A DNA stretch of 64,000 nucleotides from contig CM017565.1 in the NCBI GenBank assembly GCA_007844125.1, forward strand, positions 8,134,885 through 8,198,884, in the 5' to 3' direction. This document shows positions 12,990-25,480 of this stretch, one piece after another. The notes beneath the pieces were generated by a model. That model saw only the letters and a program-made list of their open reading frames with translations, was not told where the DNA came from and made no database searches. Position 1 is the first letter of the stretch; the number at the start of each line of letters is the position of its first letter. A program made the position numbers and the translations under genes. Origin of the DNA: Sinonovacula constricta (Eukaryota; Mollusca; Bivalvia; Cardiida; Solecurtidae).

Positions 12990-15900
12990 CCCCATCCCTT
13001 CTCGGCTAGCAGCTGTGGTACTCGCTTATCTAAGACTCCACACTACGCTGAAGACAATTCTTCATCAGCCCCTGAAACGTGTCGTCAAAGTTACACATTT
13101 CGTTTGCACATTTTTACCATTTTTCTCACCCTTACCCTTTTACAAAATGTCGAACTTTTAGAAATGTTGAAGGTAAACGGCATTTCTAAACGCTGCTTTC
13201 CTGTCGTTGTCCTGTTGTCGATAGGGTGTGGACATGGCTGCTAGGTTTGGTTTTACGGATTTCAAAGGTCCTAATTCGTGAGCTCAGCGAGCAACGAAGT
13301 AAAACTACATTTGTCATTATCCGCGAGCTCCAAGTTAACCCCGTACCATATCTGGACATGTAATACCGAAGCACGTCCTCTCTTCACGGTCGCTGAATGT
13401 GCCCTTTATTTAACTTAATTGACAATTAAGTGGTGCATGGTTCACATGACAAAAACTAATGAACTGTATTTAGTGCATGAATGTATTATTTTCATGTTCT
13501 AAGATCTAATCGTCTCGTCTTATGTAAATAGAGGATCTGTCACGCGTTGTCATTTAATACAAACGTTGTTTTTTTCAACGAGTTCGAGGAAAATAATAGC
13601 AAGCGAGCCTATGATCAGCTTACTTTCATTTTTCCTGGACGAATTTTATAAATGTTTGTATAAAGTGACAACGAGTGAAAGATTCTATTTATCATGCGAT
13701 TTTAATCGCCAATACTTTACGAAATGTTAACAATACTTGGTTAAATAGTGGTATGAGACGATCTGCATTATGATGACGTCGACAGCGTCATCGGCCAAAA
13801 AGCTGTATTACACTAGTATAATAAAACAAAATATGTAATGGCTGTATTTAATGGAAAACAATGGGAATCGTGTGATAAATGATATATAACTGTGCTCATG
13901 CGCTATTGTCTAGTGGTAGTTAAGGTTTAAATGTAAGTCTAATAGGAACTTTGTATATTTTTCACATAATTAATTTGACATTGTGAGCATTATTTAATAT
14001 TATTCAAAATTAAAACTGGCATGTTTTGTAATTATTTAATCAAATATTGAATGATTCGGTAAATGTAAAAGTATGGGCGGACAATTTTGATAAAAAACGT
14101 CACAGCTACAAGACCGAACGGTCGAATCTGTGCATAAAATGTAACATAGTGATATAGAAGAAATATGTCCGGCAATGAAAAACGACCGTCCTGTATTTAT
14201 CGTGCATGATTAAACGAGCAATCATTCAAAAACAGAACAAGTTGAATGCGAGTGAAGCATGTGTTGATAAATAATTGACAGTCAGTGCAGATAAACATTG
14301 ATTTAAGAGTTCAATGACAATTACATATGGTTAACTACTGCTCACACAAGCTCAATCTGTTGACACACCACATGCATGCATCTTGGACATGCTCATATAA
14401 ATCCTTCACATGTGTTCATCGACATCGCACAAATTGATTCTGCGACCAAGTGGCGAGGCTTTCAGATACCAGAAGAACCCAGATGCATATTGTGTTTATC
14501 TGCATTAATATTAGAATTATAATGCAATTTTTGATATCCACACAACTTCTACAGACCGATACAAACGTCTTTGTTAACTTGTCAGGTCGGCATACTATAA
14601 TCCCGAATGATGTAACACGACAGGCTGATTGTATGAACTTGTATTAACTAGATGTTCGGCACGCGACGTATGTCTCAAAGACCATCTCACGGACCCAGTG
14701 AAACTTTTATCCATGGTTTATGGGTTAGATCCAGCAGATATCTATATAGACACTGTTACCGAACCAGCAAAGAGAGCACTCTTTGGTTGAAACTCCTCTC
14801 ATTTTTATGCGGTTCAGAAGCCATCATAATTAACTGTTTAAGATTGTGACAAACACCTCGATTGCGCGATATTGAAATGCGAACGATATGCAACAATGCA
14901 AAGATGTACGTGCAAAGTGTATGTTTGTTATGTTGGATAGCAGAAAAATACAACAGTTTATGCTATAACGCGATCTCGCACTCACAAAAGGTGTTACCAC
15001 ACACGCTGCTGTTAAAACGAAAAATACAAATAATTCTCGTCATGCATACACTACTGTAGAATATAGTACAGCAATACACGAAAACAACAAGAAATAGCAT
15101 TCATCATGTATCGTGACTGAATATGTACGGCAAGTTGTACAAATAATATACAGCTGAATGCAGACGAAATGCAGACGACAGGACACATAAAACTGACTTA
15201 TTTGACCTATGACCGTAAGTGTCAGGGAGATAGACATAAATCAAATTTTATTCGAGTTTACACCGGGGTTAATCTGCAGTAAGCAGTTTTATTAATATCA
15301 ATAACTTTCCATAAAGTTTGAACTGCTTCTGCCACTCAGACACAGTGTATCCACATATTTTACATATACACCGATATATCCTTGGTCATAACACCACAAG
15401 TAAAAAGGACTCTGCCTTCTTTATTTAAATGCGATTTAAGTTTTACAACCATGCACTGATTTATAGCATACAACTAATAACACCAACTTGTACATAGACA
15501 TCGAAACCCACTACTGATAGACGGTAGTAAACAGTTATACGTGGTCTTTAATGTATTAAAATGCAAAAGGACTTAAAAACGGATCGAATTTTCAACAACA
15601 CTTTCTGTAAAGAATCATATAAACTAGTTAGAATTTTATTTCCCCTGTTTTAAAGAACAAGTTATGACATTTTAATTCATTTCAGTATACATTTTACTCT
15701 TTTTTGTTTCTTTAAAGAAATATATTAACATAGTGTAATTTGACGAGCTGTGCCTTGTTCACGGGAAGAGCTAACACTTAATTCAAGAGACTGTTTAGTT
15801 ACCATTTTGACATTTTTTTTTAAATTATGAAACTACTGTATATATGGTACGAAAATTAGTACCCAACCAATCTATGTTCATAAGAAACGCTGCCGTGACC

Positions 15901-17498
15901 ACATTAAATTAACTGTACTAAATGATGTTTTTGCATGTAGGCGATTTTAATGTTTTGTTGGAATGAGGAAACTTTCAAACAAGCATTAAGTTAAACGGAA
16001 TGTACCACAAAGGACGGTAATTTTCAGAATGGTCCGTCTTTTAAAGAAAGTAGTTACAGTGAAATAATATTTCAAAGACATCGCGTTCAAAGCTGTGCTC
16101 TTATTTCAGTTTCCGGTTTGGAATTTCTTCCCCACCTCAATTAAATGGATAAAGCTTCACGCTGGGTCAGCCAGGTAATAGAAAGCGAATAACAAAAGGT
16201 TAATTACTGCGCATCTCGGAAAAAGATACGGTTACAAGACAAAGTGTCTTTTCTTGTGATATGCAACATGCCGCAGACTGAGAGATGACCAGATAAAGCT
16301 TTAGCACCAAGTCGCAATAAAACGTTAAGTGCAGAATAAATAAACCCGCGTCTTAAAGCATGAAGATTAAACTGTTTTACACAATAAATTTCCTATAAAT
16401 TATTTTAGGATAAAACTTGATTAAGAAGCAATAGTCTCCGTAAAACACCTTTGGTGGTGCACTGCAGATCAAAGGCGTGCGCTAAGTTGCGGGACCTTTC
16501 ATGTTCGACACACACATGCAACCCCGCGCCCAGTTACGTGTAAATCACTATGTTATGATGTAACGGAGTATAAATCCTGATAGTTTGGAACTAAATGCAC
16601 TATATTGAAGTGCATTTATTGTATATAACTCCCAATTGTCCACATTCAAGAAAAATAAGCATTTAAGTTTCAATGGCAGTTTCGGGCGTTTACTTTCACG
16701 TCAGATTTCATGAGATGACGAAACTAACTCTCGTAATGGTGTTAACAATTGACATTTAATAGGAGTTTCATTTCGATATATATGCACATATTCGTAATTC
16801 ACATATTTTGTTTATCGTTTTACATCAATAACTAAACTTTTTAATATAACCTGTTTTATCTCAACTTTGATATAACTACATGCTACATTATCACATCTTC
16901 TTATGTTATTTGTTTATAGTCAAGTATGTTATGTTAAAAGTAATGAAATAATACAAAAATATGTACCTAATGTATAGCATGTCTATTTCATTTGTTTACG
17001 TATGTGTGCAGTAAACATGGCTTAAAATATCATTTCAATTGTGTTTATGTTCTACCAGGGTTAAAAGACGATTTTGTACTGTCTCTTGAATTGCGTTTAC
17101 TGCAATTTCACGTTGCGAAATTGTACAATGTCAAAAAAGAATATTCAAACGAAACGGCTAAAATCACTTATAAAACTATTCTTCGATGTGAATTAAGTTT
17201 GAAGATTATATGTAAAGCAGAGGTATGCCATTCATTTAACAAATAGCTTCACGATCTTATTGAAACATTGAAATGCCCTCAACGGTACAACAGATCGTTT
17301 GTCCATGATTGACAATGTCTGTCGCTACTTTATGTCACTCAAGTTTTTCAATCCCTATAAGAATTCAAAACAAATGCTGAATAAGAACTAACTGAAATCG
17401 TTTCGCTTTATTTATGAACATAATAAGTGTGTTTGAATGTGAATGCGTCCAATAGTTTAGTGTCAGGCGGTTTTATTTGGGAGTTCAAAAGATACAAT
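12990..17498. other. Long AT-rich non-coding stretch
   Basis: No repeat array, RNA gene or recognisable exon is visible in these 4.5 kb. Several ORFs of 60-84 codons occur on both strands with low-complexity or random-looking translations. Confidence 0.4.
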
Positions 17499-17887
17499 TT
17501 CAGGTCGCACACGGTACAAATTCAGGTCGCACACGGATGTTAACAGGCCTTGTTGGCAAGTTGTCTTGATGAATCAGGCCTTGGATCTGTTGTAACGGGT
17601 AGGTGGCTTTGACAAATGACCCGAAAACAAGTGGAAACTCTACTTTGGAAAACAGAGGACACCCCTTGTCAAAAGTGATTACTAACATTATGCGACATGG
17701 CGTACACATAAAGAGAGACTGCAACCCGTTTTCAACTGGAGCCGTTTCATCAAGCCTTATGGCTATACATGTAGCATCAGTCCTAGGACAGGTAGACAAT
17801 GATCTCAAGCTAATATACGGTTATGAGGATAATCCTAGTTATTTATTGAAATGTAATTTAGTGGATGGTATTTTAGATGTCTTCTGA
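17499..17887. other. Unrecognised overlapping ORF pair with short direct repeat
   Basis: An ORF of 94 codons on the plus strand (17603-17887, beginning at a GTG just after a TAG) overlaps an ORF of 102 codons on the minus strand (17500-17808). I recognise neither. The block is less AT-rich than its flanks and could be a relic of a gene or transposon. At the left edge a 22-bp unit TTCAGGTCGCACACGGTACA plus two bases is repeated about 1.8 times (17499 and 17521), so the tail of the minus-strand ORF is repetitive. No splice site pair is convincing enough to call an exon. Confidence 0.25.
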
Positions 17888-18519
17888 CAAACAGATCATA
17901 CACGTTTATTGATAGGGCACTTTGGGTCTTAAAATAAAACAAGTAATTTTAAACACGTACACGAACACTGGTGTTATCGTTTAAATTTGCTATCAATTAT
18001 ACTAATGTAGGCTGTACAAAAATCGCATCTTTGAGCTGGAATAGTTGTGTTGTGATCAGTAAATTGGATATACTGTTATAAAATGAGACATTGGACAAAC
18101 GCATTTACCTATTCAATCTTTACACGGGTGTGAGACATATAATTTATTTGTGACTTGAATCAATATAAGTGTACGCCGAAAAGGGGGATACATCGTTTTT
18201 ACATTTAATGTGTCCACATCCGCAATGTTTCGCACACTTAATTTGGTTGTTTTAGCGCGGGTCTGACGGCATCCTAACTTTTTTAAATATTTTTTACCGT
18301 CGTTTCACTTAAGAAAATATTTTATACACTCGAAAACGATTTAAAACTATTTAAACTGCGTCAAAAGATGTTTATTCGTCAAGGATCTCCCTGCGCTACA
18401 ATGTTATTTAAAAAAGGTGTACCAGAAACAGTGTTAGGAATTGCAAAAAAAAAGGGGGAAAAAAAACTTATCAAAAGATGTCAACCATTGCATTATTATC
18501 TGATTGGTCTAATAACTTG
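17888..18519. other. AT-rich sequence, nothing recognised
   Basis: Only short AT-rich ORFs occur. The one at 18368-18637 runs into the following tandem repeat. Confidence 0.4.
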
Positions 18520-18775
18520 TGAGAATCATCCTTTAATTAAAACATTAGATCATTCCAACAATATGATTTATGAGAAATATTCTTTAATTGTAACATTTTT
18601 ACTTCTAACGATATTATTTGAGAGAGTTATCCTTTAACTGGAACATTTTTCCTTTCTAACAATATGATTTTTCGAAGCATCTTTTAACTGGAACATTTTT
18701 CCTTCTAACAATATGATCTGTGAGAAACATCCTTTAACTTAAACATTTCCCCCTTCTAACGATATGATTTACAAG
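18520..18775 (+). repeat. 50-51-bp minisatellite, five diverged copies
   Basis: The block CTTTAA(T/C)T..AACATT followed by TCTAAC(A/G)ATATGAT recurs. Its CTTTAA anchor lies at about 18531, 18582, 18632, 18682 and 18732, giving steps of 51, 50, 50 and 50 bp. Copies differ by point changes and small indels, so the array is old. It is AT-rich and has no credible coding capacity. Confidence 0.88.
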
Positions 18776-21700
18776 TATATGATGCGAAGTGGAGCAGTCT
18801 GGACGTGCATATTTTAACGGAGATCAAATAAACGAGAAGCCAAATTGAAATGCATGATTTATTCGTTGCCTTCTAATCTCCATAAAACATAACATGGACT
18901 AATAAATTACTCAACTTGACGGCGGGTTATAAAAACAAAGACCTACCAGTAACGACGGTCTTTGTTTATGTCAATTTTAACGTTAACGGCTTGTCTTTAA
19001 AATGTGTAGTTTACGCTTGTTTCGCATTCTCAAGTGGTTGTAGAAATATGGTTGTTTGCGGTAAAGCGACAGCTCCAAGTAATGCAGGCCACTGATAAGA
19101 ATGATCTTTCATCTGAGATAGGAAAAGGTACCGGTGCACTAAATAAATATATTAATTATATCGATGGTGTTTAAACAGAATAATGACTTTTTGTCGTGTG
19201 TTTGTTTCGTAACAAAGTTCGACACATAAATCAAATGTTTTTGTTTTCATTAAAAGGCTACCATACTAAAATCAACTGAAATACATGTTCATGATTTACG
19301 GGAATGTTTTTTTTATGTTTTTCAATAATCTTTTAAATTGCACAGTTATTAATAATTACAATAATGTATTCCATGTTACAATTTTATATTAATATATAAA
19401 ACGTCGGTGAAGTTTCTTCCGGCCATAATATTACATCTGTACTAATTTGCCTTCTATAATTGATTTTAATTCTCATGTATGGTGTTATGTATTAAGACAC
19501 AGTTATGTATTAGGAGACGCAGTTCACTTCCCACAATGGCTTATGTAAAAATCCATAAAATTATTTATCAAATTATAAAGTTTCAAAAGATAAAATGTAT
19601 TTCTCTATTAAAGTCGTCGGAATTTTTTTTTAGTTTTGTTTTAAGACTTAAGCAAAGAACAGAATGATAGGTCTACTGAAAACACATTTCTACTTGAGAA
19701 ATCGATTCAACATAACAATGAAATCTTTCACGCTTGTGTGGTATCCGTGACAGGTCTGACATAAATTAGAAATGCCACGATGTAGGGTAATAAAATAAAC
19801 ATCGACAGTACATCTATATGTAACACTGTTTCTCGAGACAATCTCTCATCACGGTTTATAGAAACATTGAGTTATCCTCTCTCGCCACTTGATCCGTGGC
19901 GTATCCATGGGGGTATCCGAGGTCTGGAAACTGCGGAAATACGCTCGCAAGATTGCCACCAAGATCGCTTCACATTTGATAAATTGCCTTTAATTAGTTT
20001 ATCCTTCCCTGATATTTGCCGTGTCTGCCTTTTCATCAAACAATCAGCCCATACGTAAACAAACATCGAAGTGGGAAGGAATAAAATTTAGAATTTTACA
20101 CCTAGGCTGCAAAAGTGTCTAAATTGTTATAACGAGGTCATAATTAATTCAGCAAGGATATGGTTAATATATCGTTTAGAGTTTACGTTAAGGATAACAA
20201 AGAAAATTAATCGAATTCCCATAGTCTAACAATTCATAGATTTGTCAGTTTCACATTTCCTCGACTCGCTGTTTTGTTCAACAATTCTACGTTATAATTG
20301 ATATATATAAAAGTAGCTTTTTTCTGGGCATTTATATCGCCATAATAGGGCTTGCCTTTGCTGCAACCTAGAATTACAGAGGATGTCATCTTTAATAATC
20401 ATAATTTGTATGATGAATACAATCATGTGCAGCATCTTGTTATATTATATGGTTGCTGACTAGATTTGCACGACTTTGAACTAAAGTTAAAGATTTAATT
20501 AAACGGCTGATTTCTAACCCTTTTAAAGAATACTTTTATTATTTCCTTATCAAAGTGTTTTAAATTCAGTGTAATTGATTCTTTTAAAGTCATCAAGCAC
20601 TTATATGGTTTAGAAGCGCACGATGTCTGGACTGGTCGTCTCGACCAAAAACAACAGACTAAAGTTAAAATTGCTCAGTCGATATTTTTTTTTATCACGG
20701 ACGTATTCATTATATGGATGAATATAGTACATTATTGTTCAAAATAACGCCATTTCTATTTTAATAGGTCGCAAATACTTAGCTAATGTAATGTCATCGC
20801 TTGGATAGTGTATTATAAATTGACATTAAATTGAAGGAAGATCTTCAGAGAGAGGTGTGGACCCCATAAGGCTAGTTGAATCATGGAATGCCTCTCGATA
20901 ATTGGAGAGCATGACAGACGGTTCACTTCTCGTGTGTTATGCTGAGCGCAGACAGACCTATATCGGCATACCTGCTCCATGAAAACACCCAAACGATAGC
21001 ATCAATCTACAGCCGAATGCATACTGACGGCGTGGGGTTGGGGGAGACCCCCGAGAACAACACTTGTTCTATTGAAAGAAAATCACATTAAGGGATGAAC
21101 GATGGATTAAAATTGACTATTACAACGGTAAACGATAATTAAGTTATCACAGTGTGTGATGGTATGAGTTGCAGACGCAAGTTCTCGAGTGTAGCGTGAT
21201 GGCGGATTGTATGCTCCAGTACGAACACCTGTTACAGTACAACCTGATATCTCACTGCAGACCAGGTTTATTCAACATGGAGAGACCCATTCTGTTCTGT
21301 ATAAATCGGAAACCTTTTTTCACTTAAGATTACCTTCAGTTATTAAATTACCGTATATGGTTGTGCCTTGTGTGCCATACACGTTCATAATAAATGAAAA
21401 ACGGATTAGTATACCCTAAATCCAATATTTTACTTTTTAAATTAATCATATAAAGTATTAGAAGATGTTTCTGTGAGACGGATCTAACTTTTGACAAAAC
21501 TATTTTTTCGTACGTACCTTTATTGGGATTATTTAGTATACACGATACACGTTGACTTTGTGACGTATGATTGAAATGCAATATGACAATTATTATAAAA
21601 TCGCAAAACATATTGTTTTAAAAAGACACATTAAACTTAAAATTACTAGTGAAACCAGATAAAGAATACATATTTTAATGTGAATTTAGGAATTTTTGGT

Positions 21701-22918
21701 AGACATGCAAGTCAGTTATGAAAAGAAAACAAGTCTTAAAAACAGAAACAAATTACACTACGATTTAACAGCTGCGTTGGCCTATTTCATACATGTAAAT
21801 GTAATAATATAATACTGTTGTCTATAGGTATTTAAGAATGGTTACATGCAATGAAGACTTTTGCAATATATAGACTTTGCATCTGACGTAAAACCTCTTT
21901 CTACGCAGAACTTTGTGACCAAAGTTATTTGACATAGGTTACAAACAGAAGTGGCTGTCCATGAGTTCAGTCGGTGCCGAATCTCTGGTGGCTGATTCTC
22001 AGTATACTAGTTAGCTAACCGTGATATGTATACAGGGACAGAACTCATCTCACTCAAATAATGTACGACATTACAACTTTAATACAAGTCTATGACAGTT
22101 TTTGGTCAGACCTTTCAAGGTAACCATATCTTGTCTGAAATTGTGCGATGTTATTTCTGGCTCAATATGTCGGGTGTATTTAATGCAACAGTTAAGGTTA
22201 AATGCCAGATGACATCTTCCCACACCATATAAATGCGTGCCTTGACTCGGGAAAATGACATACACTGAATCAAACTGACTGGCATGTTATGTCTGTGGTT
22301 AATCGACAGAAGTGAAATCATCAGGCACATTTCCCTTCTTGGGAGGTATAGGTGACATGTGACATTTAGCGAATCAACACGCGAAATACACGTGTAGAAT
22401 CTGAGAAAATGACACTCTACTGTGCGGGACTTCAATGTTCAACAAATAAGCTAAAATACCGTGACTTTATAATTTCTGATGTCTTCATAAAATAAACACG
22501 TTTAGTGTAAACATTAACTTTAAAGGCCAGGGTGATGTTTCATAGAAGGTCCAAGGACTTGTTTATGGTCATATCATATGTATCTTAAGTGCAGTTCAAT
22601 AAAGTCTTATTGCAGTCTTATAACATGAGATAGACTTATAACCATATATAAATTTATAAATAGTGCACCTATAGTAGAACTAGTCTTAGAATTATGTTCC
22701 TATGACCTTTAAAGAAATAATCCCCAAATGTTCAAACATTGCCATTTTAGAACAATAGTTGTATATACAGTGCTTTTATTGGCTGGTGATAAATTGGCGT
22801 TAAAATCAAGCAGTAACAATTAAACACTTTTTTATAAGTAGGCACTGAAACTGTTGTGCAATAGCTACAGGTATCATTAAAGATCCTATTTCATTTTAAT
22901 ATTTAGATTTTAACAACC
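18776..22918. other. AT-rich non-coding stretch with one strong hairpin
   Basis: No gene is supported. A perfect 11-bp inverted repeat, AAACAAAGACC at 18933-18943 and GGTCTTTGTTT at 18957-18967 with a 13-nt loop, is the only notable structure. ORFs at 19867-20066, 21207-21611 and 22071-22435 have no recognised motif. Confidence 0.4.
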
Positions 22919-22998
22919 ATGGAACAGATGCACGCAAATTGTTATTGTGAAAAAAGAGCACTGAGCCGAGACATTACACAAACAGAGAAATACCAAAT

Positions 22999-25480
22999 AT
23001 TACCGTCACTGGACAGTTACTGCCACTGGACAGTTACTGCTACTGGACAGATACCGCCACTGGACAGTTACTGCCACTGGACAGTTACCGCCACTGGACA
23101 GATACCGTCACTGGACAGTTACCGCCACTGGACAGATACTGCCACTGGACAGTTACCGCCATTGGACAGTTACCGCCATTGGACAGTTACCGCCATTGGA
23201 CAGATACCGTCATTGGACAGATACCACCACTGGACAGATACCACCATTGGACAGATGCCGCCATTGGACAGATACCGTCACTGGACAGTTGCCGCCATTG
23301 GACAGTTACCGTCACTGGACAGTTACCGCCACTGGACAGTTACCGCCATTGGACAGATACCGTCACTGGACAGATCCCGCCACTGGACAGTTACCGCCAT
23401 TGGACAGATACCGTCACTGGACAGATACCGTCACTGGACAGTTACCGCCATTGGACAGATACCGCCACTGGACAGATACCGCCATTGGACAGTTACCGCC
23501 ATTGGACAGTTACCGCCATTGGACAGATACCGCCATTGGACAGATACCGCCACTGGACAGATACCGCCACTGGACAGTTACCACCATTGGACAGTTACCG
23601 TCACTGGACAGATACCACCACTGGACAGTTACCGCCATTGGACAGATACCGTCACTGGACAGATACCGCCATTGGACAGATACCGCCACTGGACAGATAC
23701 CGTCACTGGACAGATACCGTCACTGGACAGATTACCACCATTGGACAGATACCGCCATTGGACAGATACCGTCACTGGACAGATACCACCACTGGACAGT
23801 TACCGCCACTGGACAGTTACCGCCAATGGACAGTTACCGTCACTGGACAGATACCGCCACTGGACAGTTACCGCCATTGAACAGATACCGTCACTGGACA
23901 GATACCGCCATTGGACAGATACCGTCACTGGACAGATACCGTCACTGGACAGTTACCGCCATTGGACAGATACCGCCACTGGACAGATACCGCCATTGGA
24001 CAGTTACCGCCATTGGACAGATACCGCCACTGGACAGATACCGCCACTGGACAGTTACCACCATTGGACAGTTACCGTCACTGGACAGATACCGCCACTG
24101 GACAGTTACCGCCATTGGACAGATACCGTCACTGGACAGATACCGCCACTGGACAGATACCGCCATTGGACAGATACCGTCACTGGACAGTTACCGCCAC
24201 TGGACAGATACCGCCACTGGACAGATACCGCCATTGGACAGATACCGCCATTGGACAGATACCACCATTGGACAGATACCGCCATTGGACAGATACCGCC
24301 ATTGGACAGTTACCGCCATTGGACAGTTACCGCCATTGGACAGTTACCGTCATTGGACAGTTACCGCCACTGGACAGATACCGTCATTGGACAGTTACCA
24401 CCATTGGACAGTTACCGCCATTGGACAGTTCCCGTTTTAGTTACTGCCATTGGACATTTACCGTCACTGGACAGTTGCCGCCATTCGGCAGATACCACCA
24501 CTGGACAGTTGCCGCCATTGGACAGATACCGCCACTGGACAGATACCGCCACTGGACAGATACCGTCATTGGACAGATACCGCCACTGGACAGTTACCGC
24601 CATTGGACAGTTACCGTCACTGGACAGTTACCGTCACTGGACAGATACCGTCATTGGACAGTTACCGCCATTGGACAGTTACCGTCATTGGACAGTTACC
24701 GTCACTGGACAGTTACCGCCATTGGACAGTTACCGTCATTGGACAGTTACCACCATTGGACAGTTACCGCCATTGGACAGTTACCGTCACTGGACAGTTA
24801 CCGCCATTGGACAGTTACCGTCACTGGACAGTTGCCGCCATTCGGCAGATACCGCCACTGGACAGTTGCCGCCATTGGACAGATACCACCACTGGACAGT
24901 TACCGCCATTGAACAGATACCGTCACTGGACAGTTGCCGCCATTGGACAGATACCGCCACTGGACAGATACTGCCACTGGACAGATACCGCCATTGGACA
25001 GATACCGCCACTGGACAGATACCGTCATTGGACAGATACCACCACTGGACAGATACCACCATTGGACAGATACCGCCATTGGACAGATACCGTCACTGGA
25101 CAGTTACCGCCATTGGACAGTTACAGCCATTGGACAGATACCGTCACTGGACAGATACCGTCACTGGACAGTTACCGCCATTGGACAGATACCGCCACTG
25201 GACAGTTGCCGCCATTGGACAGTTACAGCCACTGGACAGTTACCGCCATTGGACAGATACCGCCACTGAACAGTTGCCGCCATCGGACAGATACCGCCAC
25301 TGAACAGTTGCCGCCATTGGACAGATACCGCCACTGGACAGTTGCCGCCATCGGACAGATACAGCCACTGAACAGTTGCCGCCATTGGACAGATACCGCC
25401 AGTGGACAGTTACCGCCACCTTTGGAAAGTTGCCGCCATTTGACAGTTGCCGCAACTGGACAGTAGCCGCCACTGAACAG
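22999..25480 (+). repeat. 17-bp minisatellite, about 146 units
   Basis: The unit is GGACAG(A/T)TACC(G/A)(C/T)CA(C/T)T and is repeated almost without indels. Rarer variants are GTTGCC for GTTACC, ATTCGGC for ATTGGAC, and TGAACAG. No version of the common unit contains a stop codon in any forward frame, and 17 is not divisible by three. All three forward frames therefore read the same 17-residue peptide in rotation, with a recurring YRHWT and GQ(I/L)P core, and stay open for long distances. A 794-codon ORF starts at an ATG in good Kozak context at 22919, 80 bp before the array, and ends at 25303. Overlapping ORFs of 414, 338, 333 and 233 codons and antisense ORFs occur for the same reason. One extra base near 23724, a break near 24424-24440 (CCCGTTTTAGTTACTG) and a diverged right edge interrupt it. 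I regard it as a satellite, not a protein gene. Confidence 0.95.

Noticed and set aside
12786..13244. 152-codon ORF with Thr-His repeat
   Set aside because: The central part is a CA microsatellite and the flanks show no domain.
22919..25303. 794-codon ORF as a protein-coding gene
   Set aside because: Openness follows from a stop-free 17-bp unit. Equivalent peptides appear in other frames and antisense ORFs exist. No known domain is present.
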